In this document: in pieces, positions 1 through 5,218 of the stretch
Layout of the letters: the number at the start of each line of letters is the position of its first letter
Numbering within the stretch: the stretch's first letter is position 1
DNA from: Oceanihabitans sp.
GTDB taxonomy: Bacteria > Bacteroidota > Bacteroidia > Flavobacteriales > Flavobacteriaceae
Length of the DNA stretch: 5,218 bases
NCBI GenBank assembly: GCA_018067265.1
Contig: JAGPUY010000436.1
Location: 1-5,218 of the forward strand
Reading direction: 5' to 3'
The notes under the pieces: model-generated
The model's database searches: none
The model's input: only the letters and a program-made list of their open reading frames with translations
Told to the model about the DNA's origin: nothing
Program-made: the position numbers and the translations under genes

Positions 1-118
1 CGTATAAAATAAATAAAACCCAAATCTCCCCTTACTATTGCGCATACTTTCATAAAATAAAAAATATTTCATTTTAGTTTTCAGCAACTATAAGCATCTT
101 CCATTACAAGAAAAATAG

Positions 119-155
119 TTAACTTAGTTAATGATAATTACAATTCACAGAATTG
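119..155. promoter_or_regulatory. Two adjacent short inverted repeats in the leader of the plus-strand operon (candidate operator region)
   Basis: The 189 bases before the first gene are AT-rich and non-coding as far as I can see. They contain two perfect inverted repeats. The first has arms TTAACT (119-124) and AGTTAA (126-131) around one central base. The second has arms CAATTC (141-146) and GAATTG (150-155) around three bases. Their centres lie about 23 bases apart, roughly two helical turns, and the second ends 34 bases before the ATG at 190. That fits paired dimeric repressor or activator sites, but six-base arms also arise by chance in AT-rich DNA. I found no convincing Bacteroidota promoter. 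The best -7-like match is TAGTTTTC at 75-82, which lacks the final G of TAnnTTTG and has no clear -33 partner. An operator role is inference only. Confidence 0.25.
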
Positions 156-189
156 AATATCAAGACTTAAGACTTTTCATTTCAAACCA

Positions 190-828
190 ATGGCAAAATA
201 CCACATGGAAACAAAGAAGCAATTTAACGACAGAATATCATTACCTTTTACGTTTGATGTAGCAAAAATGACTGCAGAAGCACACGCATTAAAAAAGGAA
301 CATTACGAATATTATAAAGTCATTACCTTGCGTTCTCCTGCACATTTGGTAGACAGTTCTTTACCTTTTCCTCCGCCTGCAAGCGATTATGCCGATGGTT
401 CTTGGACAGATTGGATGGACACACCTAATCTAGAAAAATCACCCTATTTAAAAAGTATTATCCATACCTTTAGTCAATACACCACCGTTAATTTGGTTAG
501 GCTATTATTTTTGGCACCAAATTCTGTGGTAAAAGAACATACCGATCCTACTTTAGGCTTAGAACAAGAAAAATCGATGATTAGACTTACCATTCCCATA
601 GATAATAATGAAGGCGTTTCGTTTTTTCTTAACGACTCTTTAATTACTATGAAAACTGGAGAATGCTGGTATTTGCGTTTAACCGATAAACATCGTGTTA
701 TTAATAACGGAACTACAGATCGTATTAATTTAACCATCGATGTCATACCTAATGATATCATAGTTGCAATTATTTCTAATGCAAATACACTAATAAATTT
801 GCAAAACAAACCGAAACATGAAGACTAG
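190..828 (+). CDS. Asp/Asn beta-hydroxylase-fold Fe(II)/2-oxoglutarate-dependent oxygenase
   Basis: This is a 212-residue, probably cytosolic protein with no signal peptide or membrane segment. The C-terminal half has the double-stranded beta-helix pattern of the aspartyl/asparaginyl beta-hydroxylase family. His117-Thr-Asp119 and His168 form a likely iron-binding triad. Arg178, ten residues after His168, is placed to bind the 2-oxoglutarate carboxylate, and Arg132 starts the conserved RLTIPI strand. Family members hydroxylate protein Asp/Asn side chains or free amino acids such as proline, with 2-oxoglutarate and O2 as co-substrates. The substrate here is unknown. A full HxD...H triad resembles free-proline hydroxylases more than animal AspH, but at 212 residues it lacks most of their C-terminal region. 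An in-frame TGA at 154-156 limits the start to ATG 190 or ATG 205; neither has a Shine-Dalgarno match. The stop overlaps the decarboxylase start by 11 bases, so the two are probably co-translated. The family call is firm; the function is not. Confidence 0.85.
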   Translation: MAKYHMETKKQFNDRISLPFTFDVAKMTAEAHALKKEHYEYYKVITLRSPAHLVDSSLPFPPPASDYADGSWTDWMDTPNLEKSPYLKSIIHTFSQYTTVNLVRLLFLAPNSVVKEHTDPTLGLEQEKSMIRLTIPIDNNEGVSFFLNDSLITMKTGECWYLRLTDKHRVINNGTTDRINLTIDVIPNDIIVAIISNANTLINLQNKPKHED

Positions 829-2311
829 AGAAAATGCCATAGAAATGGACAAAGCAGCCTTTCGAAAGATTGGCTATCAGCTCATTGATACTATTTCGGA
901 CTTTTTGGATGAAATTCCGGAGAAACAAGTAACTACGAACAAGACTCCGAAAGAATTACAAAACATACTAGGAGATGCTTCCTTACCAGTAAACGGAACA
1001 CCAGCGGAAGAATTAATAGTTCATACCACAAAATTACTTTTAGACCATTCGTTATTTAATGGGCATCCTAAATTTTTTGGTTATATCACCTCTTCGGCAG
1101 CACCCATTGGCGCTTTAGCGGATTTGTTAGCCGCATCCATTAACCAAAATGTTGGTGCTCAAATACTGAGTCCGATAGCCACCGAAATAGAAAAACAGAC
1201 CATTAAATGGTTAGCCGAATTTATTGGTGTATCGCCAAATTATGGAGGCGTTTTAGTAAGTGGTGGAAACATGGCGAATTTTACCGCTTTTTTAGCTGCA
1301 AGAACAGCCAAGGCTCCAAAAGAGATTAAAGAAAACGGACTTACCAATGCACCGAAACAATTAATTACTTACTGCTCTAAATCTACACATACCTGGATTG
1401 ATAAAGCGGCTATTTTATTTGGTCATGGTTCTAAATCGGTACGTTGGATACCAACCGATGCATCCAACAAAATGGATATCAACCTTTTAGAACAAACGAT
1501 AAAAGAAGATCTAAAACAAGGGCATCAACCTTTTATGGTTGTTGGTACTGCTGGTGATGTTAGCACAGGAATTGTAGATAATCTAGAAGCTATTGCAGCT
1601 ATTTGCAAAACCTTTGATTTATGGTTTCACATCGATGGCGCTTATGGTATTCCGGCAGCAATTATTCCAGAATTAAAAGCTTTATTTACAGGAATAAAAG
1701 AAGCAGATTCGATTGCTTTAGATCCGCATAAGTGGTTGTATAGTCCGTTGGAAGCTGGTTGTACTTTGGTCAAAAACCCAAAGCATCTTATAGATACCTA
1801 TAGTTCGCATCCAGAATATTATAATTTCAGTTTAACGGAAGAAGGCGGATCACAGAATTACTTTGAATACGGATTACAAAATTCGCGTGGTTTTCGAGCA
1901 TTGAAAGTATGGCTTGCATTACAACAAATTGGGAGTAATGGCTACACAAAACTGATTAGAGAAGATATCGCATTATCTAAATATTTCTATGCATTGGCAG
2001 ACCATCACGAAGCATTAAAACCAATAACTCAAAATTTAAGTATTACGACGCTTAGATATGTTCCAACAGATTTAGAAGGAAACGACGAGAATAATGTGAC
2101 TTATTTAAACACTTTGAATGAGAAACTACTAAACGAACTACAACAAGGTGGCGAAATGTTTTTATCTAACGCGATTATAGCAGATCAATATTGTTTGCGA
2201 ACCTGCATTGTAAACTTTAGGACTACAAAAAAGGATATAGAAGACTCCATTAAAATAATAGTTAAAGAAGGCCGAAAAATGCATCTCATGCTACAAAACA
2301 AGAAATACTAA
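818..2311 (+). CDS. Group II pyridoxal-phosphate-dependent amino-acid decarboxylase
   Basis: This 497-residue protein has the usual length of the DOPA/glutamate decarboxylase family, which removes the alpha-carboxylate of an L-amino acid to give an amine and CO2 in the cytosol. The N-terminal helical segment (about 11-35) is typical. HPKFF (83-87) begins the substrate-entry region. SGGNMAN (148-154) is the phosphate-binding turn, and His191 is positioned to stack on the cofactor. Asp273 in HIDGAYG pairs with the pyridine nitrogen, and Lys305 in DPHKW forms the Schiff base. Tyr334 in PEYY aligns with the mobile-loop Tyr needed for decarboxylation, so an aldehyde-synthase variant (Phe there) is unlikely. 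By hand alignment, several aromatic-pocket residues of DOPA decarboxylase are replaced, so the substrate is probably not a standard aromatic amino acid. The start ATG lies inside the oxygenase gene, and the OsmC gene begins 8 bases after the stop. The family is certain; the substrate is unassigned. Confidence 0.93.
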   Translation: MKTRENAIEMDKAAFRKIGYQLIDTISDFLDEIPEKQVTTNKTPKELQNILGDASLPVNGTPAEELIVHTTKLLLDHSLFNGHPKFFGYITSSAAPIGALADLLAASINQNVGAQILSPIATEIEKQTIKWLAEFIGVSPNYGGVLVSGGNMANFTAFLAARTAKAPKEIKENGLTNAPKQLITYCSKSTHTWIDKAAILFGHGSKSVRWIPTDASNKMDINLLEQTIKEDLKQGHQPFMVVGTAGDVSTGIVDNLEAIAAICKTFDLWFHIDGAYGIPAAIIPELKALFTGIKEADSIALDPHKWLYSPLEAGCTLVKNPKHLIDTYSSHPEYYNFSLTEEGGSQNYFEYGLQNSRGFRALKVWLALQQIGSNGYTKLIREDIALSKYFYALADHHEALKPITQNLSITTLRYVPTDLEGNDENNVTYLNTLNEKLLNELQQGGEMFLSNAIIADQYCLRTCIVNFRTTKKDIEDSIKIIVKEGRKMHLMLQNKKY

Positions 2312-2319
2312 AGAAACCT

Positions 2320-2724
2320 ATGAAATATATAATTAAAGCAAGTTCCATTTCTAAAAAGGATGCTTCCATGCAGATTAAACAATCTGAAATCGCTTTTGGA
2401 ACCACTCCAGAATCTTCAGACCGTTTAGCAAATCCTGCAGAATTATTCTTAGGTTCTTTTTCGGCATGCATTTTAAAAAATGTAGAACGCTTTTCTAGCT
2501 TAATGCATTTTGAATATAGTCATGCAGAAATAACCGTAAGCGCAACACGACTGGAAAAGCCACCAAGAATGGACGAAATACAGTATGAGTTACTTATTTA
2601 TAGTCCAGACAATACCTTAAATATTAATTTGCTTAAAAAGAATATTGAAAAGTTTGGAACTATCTATAATACCGTAAAACTTTCTTGTGCTATTACTGGG
2701 GAAATAAAACAAATCCTTAATTAA
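2320..2724 (+). CDS. OsmC/Ohr-fold family protein with an altered second catalytic cysteine
   Basis: This 134-residue cytosolic protein matches the OsmC family in length and pattern. It has an N-terminal beta region, then NPAELFLGSFSAC (38-50) opening the central helix, a beta stretch at about 69-95, and a C-terminal helix-strand unit. Classical members are thiol peroxidases that reduce organic hydroperoxides with two cysteines, one in the central helix and one in a later CPV-type motif. Cys50 fits the first. At the second site the sequence reads FGTIYNTV, with Thr114 where Cys is expected. The only other cysteine is Cys123, nine residues later on the final strand. Two-cysteine peroxidase chemistry is therefore doubtful; YhfA-like or other non-peroxidase OsmC roles are alternatives. 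It lies 8 bases after the decarboxylase and is followed by a terminator, so it is the last gene of the operon. It could protect against by-products of the oxygenase or bind a related metabolite; both ideas are inference. Confidence 0.85.
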   Translation: MKYIIKASSISKKDASMQIKQSEIAFGTTPESSDRLANPAELFLGSFSACILKNVERFSSLMHFEYSHAEITVSATRLEKPPRMDEIQYELLIYSPDNTLNINLLKKNIEKFGTIYNTVKLSCAITGEIKQILN

Positions 2725-2750
2725 ACCTCAAAAAAAACACTAAACCCAAT

Positions 2751-2780
2751 AAAAAAAGCACCAAAACGGTGCTTTTTTTT
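2751..2780. terminator. Bidirectional intrinsic terminator shared by two convergent operons
   Basis: A GC core, GCACC (2758-2762) and GGTGC (2768-2772), closes a five-base AAAAC loop. It is flanked by seven A residues (2751-2757) and eight T residues (2773-2780), which extend the stem to 12 pairs. Read on the plus strand, the hairpin ends in a T tract after the OsmC gene; on the minus strand it ends in a T tract after the beta-barrel gene. It sits in the 77-base gap between the two converging stop codons, so it should end transcription from both sides. Confidence 0.9.
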
Positions 2781-2801
2781 CAATTTACTAACTCATAAAA
2801 A

Positions 2802-3881
2802 TTAATCTAAATCAAATCGTAATCCTAAAGAAATATTGTTTTGATCTATCGCTTGGTCCTTAAATAAAGGTGACAAATCATATTTGGCATATACTGCAAC
2901 ATTACCAAAAGAGATATAACTACTTACCCCATAAACAAAAGGATTGGTGTTTAAATCGGTTTCTTTATCCTTTTCTCTATTTCCGTCTAGTTTGTATTTT
3001 GTTTTATGCATAGAACCTAAATTCACTCCTGCATAACCACCAACGCCGATTTTAAACTTATTGTATGTCGAGTATCTAAAATAGGTATCGCGTTCTATTT
3101 TTTTAGATGGCCCAAATTCAAAATGGATTGGTACTACTAAATTGGTCGTTCTAAACTTAGATTTTTTCAAGTTAAAAGCACTTGTTTCCAAAGAGACAAC
3201 GCCATCATTCTCGGTAAGAAATTGATCGTCTTTTAAATCTAATTTATTCCATTGTACCGATAAACCATATTTTAAACGTACCGCATTGGTGTTTTTAAAC
3301 AGACGTGTTTTCCAAGCCCAACCTAGTTCTACAAATCCGGAACCACCTAATTTATATGGCGAATCGCTTAGCGATTGTCCTTCAATGATGGTATTATTAA
3401 AACCGATAGCAAAAACCATATCGCTTGTGGTACGTCTATCATATATTTTCGGAATTGCTTTATCTTTCGGCCCAATATAAATACCGCCTTTATCAAACTC
3501 ATCCGAATCTTCTCCTTTCCCAATAGAAATTACAAACCCATCTAAATTAGCACCAACATCTGAAGTTACTTCTTCATTTCTTTCTAGTAAAGCAATTTTA
3601 TTATCTAGAATAGCAATTCTATTTTCAATATTTAATGCGTGTTTTTCTGCTTCCGTTTGCTTTAATGCATCTGCTTCTTCACTCGTAATTTCGCCAGCAT
3701 CTAACTTGGTATTTATAGTTTGTACCGTTTCTTTTAAAAACTCCTTTTCCTGAGTTTTCACTTGTTCTTTTTTGTTTTCTAAAAACTCAATCTTTAAAAT
3801 GTTTGGGTTTTCTTGTGCTTTGGCAAATTGCATCGCACACACTAAAATAATACCGATTACGTATTTTGTTGCTGTTTTCAT
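2802..3881 (-). CDS. Secreted coiled-coil protein with predicted outer-membrane beta-barrel domain
   Basis: This is a 359-residue protein. Residues 1-22 form a signal peptide with a basic start, a hydrophobic core and an AKA cleavage site before Gln23. Residues about 27-104 are rich in Glu, Lys, Leu and Ile and look like a helical coiled coil; the stretch around ALNIENRIAILDNKIALLER is the clearest. From about 113 to the end the sequence alternates polar and hydrophobic residues with many Tyr, Phe and Gly, as in an eight-to-ten-strand outer-membrane barrel. The last strands include VAVYAKYDLSPLF and ISLGLRFDLD. I recognise this architecture from flavobacterial genomes, usually next to a sigma/anti-sigma pair, but know of no assigned function. 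It is the third gene of the minus-strand operon, 33 bases after the membrane protein gene, and ends at the shared terminator. The ATG is preceded by an A-rich stretch without a Shine-Dalgarno motif. It may be the regulon's target or its envelope sensor (inference). Confidence 0.78.
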   Translation of the reverse strand: MKTATKYVIGIILVCAMQFAKAQENPNILKIEFLENKKEQVKTQEKEFLKETVQTINTKLDAGEITSEEADALKQTEAEKHALNIENRIAILDNKIALLERNEEVTSDVGANLDGFVISIGKGEDSDEFDKGGIYIGPKDKAIPKIYDRRTTSDMVFAIGFNNTIIEGQSLSDSPYKLGGSGFVELGWAWKTRLFKNTNAVRLKYGLSVQWNKLDLKDDQFLTENDGVVSLETSAFNLKKSKFRTTNLVVPIHFEFGPSKKIERDTYFRYSTYNKFKIGVGGYAGVNLGSMHKTKYKLDGNREKDKETDLNTNPFVYGVSSYISFGNVAVYAKYDLSPLFKDQAIDQNNISLGLRFDLD

Positions 3882-3914
3882 TTCTGTTCTGTTTTTTAAT
3901 GGATGATTTATGTA

Positions 3915-4709
3915 TTACTCGTTTCTAGTAGCAACTGCTGTTGTTGCCGTTTTAAAATTCTCTTCAATAACTTTAAACAACTTTCCTCTTAACGATGGAG
4001 GCATTTCTGTTTCTGCATCTTCTAATAATGCATTTGCATCCACCGCAATGGACTGTACGCCGTTATTTGCACTTAATTGCATCTTTTTATTCGCAGTCTG
4101 TAATAGGGCTTCAATTTCAGAATCTGTGGTTTCTAAATTGGTGCTTACAATTTGATTTTCTTTACTTCCTAAAATGCCTTCTGTTTTAACAACCGAAGCA
4201 ATAACCTCATCTTGTGTTATCCCAATAGTACTTATGTCTTTTGGCGCTTTTTTAGCGTTGCTTGCAATTGCCTTTTTATTAACTATTGGCTGCTTTATTT
4301 TTTGATTCCGGATTGTTTTTTGAACCGTATTTTCAGCGACACTATTATTGGTTGGTATCGTATTTAGATTCTTCTTTTCTGAAGTTTTCACTTGTTCCTG
4401 AACAACTTCTTGGGATTCCAGAAGGATTTCCGAAGTTTGACTTGGATTCGTAATCGTTTCCATTTCTGCATCTACAACAATAGGTGAAACGTTGGAGCTT
4501 GTAGTATCTAGCGTTACAAATTGGGAAACTACAAACAAGAAACCGATTACACTTGCCGCAATACCAAACCATAAAAACGTGTTTTTACTTTGTTTTTTTT
4601 CGTCTGCATTTAAGCGTTGTTCTAAACTTTCCCACGTATTTATAGATGGTTCTATGGTACGTTGCTCCAGCTTCTCTCTTATGTTTTCTTCAAATTTAAT
4701 TGGTGCCAT
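3915..4709 (-). CDS. Putative single-pass membrane anti-sigma factor
   Basis: This 264-residue protein has one clear transmembrane helix at about 45-67 (FLWFGIAASVIGFLFVVSQF). The short N-terminal part, with INTWESLEQRL at 23-33, should be cytosolic. The remaining ~195 residues should be periplasmic. Residues 70-200 are a low-complexity linker rich in Thr, Ser, Asn, Lys, Gln and Glu. The C-terminal 45 residues (DANALLEDAETEMPPSL onward, ending in TRNE) look ordered and resemble a tail I recall from flavobacterial proteins in this position. The ATG lies inside the 3' end of the sigma gene, a 14-base overlap that suggests coupled translation and stoichiometric production. Position and topology argue for an anti-sigma factor holding the sigma factor at the membrane. 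However, I see no zinc-binding HxxxCxxC motif, and there is no cysteine anywhere in the protein. The role rests on context, so 'membrane protein of unknown function' is the cautious name. Confidence 0.7.
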   Translation of the reverse strand: MAPIKFEENIREKLEQRTIEPSINTWESLEQRLNADEKKQSKNTFLWFGIAASVIGFLFVVSQFVTLDTTSSNVSPIVVDAEMETITNPSQTSEILLESQEVVQEQVKTSEKKNLNTIPTNNSVAENTVQKTIRNQKIKQPIVNKKAIASNAKKAPKDISTIGITQDEVIASVVKTEGILGSKENQIVSTNLETTDSEIEALLQTANKKMQLSANNGVQSIAVDANALLEDAETEMPPSLRGKLFKVIEENFKTATTAVATRNE

Positions 4710-5218
4710 AACCTGCTTTGTTTAATTCTTTAATTTTTTGCTGAAGCGCTTTTCTTGCTTTGAACAATTGCGATTTAGAAGTACTTTCAGAAATCCCCAA
4801 CATATCTGCTATTTCTAGGTGCTTATAGCCTTCAATGGCATACATCACAAATACTATTTTATAGCCTTCTGGTAAATCATCTATGAGTTGCTGAATTTCG
4901 GCAACTTCCATATTGGTTTCAATATTATTGGAATGATGGACATCTTCTATTACCGCATCTGAAGAAAATTCAATTTGCTTTTTCTGCCTTAAAAAGGAAA
5001 TAGATTCTCTAACCATGATACGTCTAATCCAACCTTCAAAACTACCTTCGTTTTTAAAACTTTTTAAATTCTGAAATACTTTAAAAAAACCATTTAGCAT
5101 GGCTTCTTCGGCAAACTGTGTGTCTTTAATATAATAGCGACAAACACTTAGCATTTTGGATGCATGCAACTGAAACAGTACGTGTTGTGCTTCACGATTG
5201 TTTTGGATTGCCTTTTTA
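4696..5218 (-). CDS. ECF-type RNA polymerase sigma factor, N-terminus beyond the window edge
   Basis: The frame is open to the right edge, so this is the C-terminal 173 residues of a longer protein. The visible part starts KKAIQNNREAQHVLFQLHAS, the usual beginning of sigma-70 region 2, so only about 5-20 residues should be missing. Region 2 spans visible residues about 12-80: QFAEEAMLNGFFKVFQNL is the core-binding and -10-recognition part, and FEGWIRRIMVRESISFLR follows. After an acidic linker, region 4 (about 107-160) has LPEGYKIVFVMYAIEGYKH and the helix-turn-helix EIADMLGISESTSKSQLFKARKAL that reads the -35 element. A TTG at 5167-5169 could be mistaken for a start but falls inside region 2. 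The protein would direct RNA polymerase to an alternative promoter set. It overlaps the putative anti-sigma gene by 14 bases, and ECF operons often activate their own promoter, which here lies off the window. Confidence 0.92.
   Translation of the reverse strand, partial: KKAIQNNREAQHVLFQLHASKMLSVCRYYIKDTQFAEEAMLNGFFKVFQNLKSFKNEGSFEGWIRRIMVRESISFLRQKKQIEFSSDAVIEDVHHSNNIETNMEVAEIQQLIDDLPEGYKIVFVMYAIEGYKHLEIADMLGISESTSKSQLFKARKALQQKIKELNKAGYGTN

Noticed and set aside
75..82. TAGTTTTC as a Bacteroidota -7 promoter box
   Set aside because: It misses the final G of TAnnTTTG and has no TTG-type -33 element at the right distance; too weak to annotate.
474..809. Minus-strand open frame of 111 codons inside the oxygenase gene
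   Set aside because: It lies wholly antisense to a well-supported family gene, has no recognisable domain and no terminator or partner of its own.
2286..2471. Minus-strand open frame of 61 codons across the decarboxylase/OsmC junction
   Set aside because: It is short, antisense to two real genes and shows no protein-like features.
3286..3480. Plus-strand open frame of 64 codons opposite the beta-barrel gene
   Set aside because: It is an antisense shadow of conserved barrel strands with no family resemblance.
3910..4189. Two plus-strand open frames opposite the anti-sigma gene (3910-4155 and 3995-4189)
   Set aside because: They are hydrophobic-looking shadows produced by the antisense of polar, Glu/Lys-rich codons; they overlap each other and the real gene.
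4345..4725. Minus-strand frame 4345-4572 and plus-strand frame 4492-4725 around the anti-sigma N-terminus
   Set aside because: Both are alternate-frame readings of the same DNA. The Cys-rich look of the first comes from frame-shifted reading of the membrane helix and linker, not from a zinc domain.
5167..5169. TTG as the start codon of the sigma factor
   Set aside because: The frame stays open to the window edge and the 16 extra residues (KKAIQNNREAQHVLFQ) fit the normal start of region 2, so the true start is off the window.

Overview
This 5.2 kb window most likely comes from a marine-type member of the Flavobacteriaceae (Bacteroidota). The DNA is AT-rich and start codons lack a purine-rich Shine-Dalgarno sequence, as is common in this phylum. 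The minus-strand cluster also has a layout I know from this family: an ECF sigma factor, a single-pass membrane protein ending in a conserved tail, and a secreted coiled-coil/beta-barrel protein. The species cannot be named from this sequence.

Layout: two convergent operons meet at one shared hairpin terminator (2751-2780). The plus-strand operon (190-2724) follows a 189-base AT-rich leader that holds two short perfect inverted repeats. It encodes (1) a stand-alone Asp/Asn beta-hydroxylase-fold Fe(II)/2-oxoglutarate oxygenase, (2) a group II PLP-dependent amino-acid decarboxylase and (3) an OsmC-fold protein. Genes 1 and 2 overlap by 11 bases, and genes 2 and 3 are 8 bases apart, so co-transcription and translational coupling are very likely.

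The minus-strand operon (5218 down to 2802) encodes an ECF-type RNA polymerase sigma factor whose N-terminus lies beyond the right edge. Next comes a putative membrane-bound anti-sigma protein, overlapping the sigma gene by 14 bases, and then a signal-peptide-bearing coiled-coil plus predicted outer-membrane beta-barrel protein 33 bases further on. Its promoter lies outside the window.

How the genes may work together (inference): the plus-strand operon looks like a small amino-acid tailoring unit. The oxygenase has a complete His-x-Asp...His iron triad like the free-proline hydroxylases, so it could hydroxylate a free amino acid. The decarboxylase would turn that product, or its precursor, into an amine. 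The decarboxylase keeps its catalytic Lys and loop Tyr, but by my hand alignment it lacks several residues that form the aromatic pocket of DOPA decarboxylase. The OsmC protein lacks the usual second catalytic Cys and may have a different thiol or binding role. The minus-strand operon looks like an envelope-sensing regulatory unit. No RNA gene, mobile element, CRISPR array or phage feature is visible.
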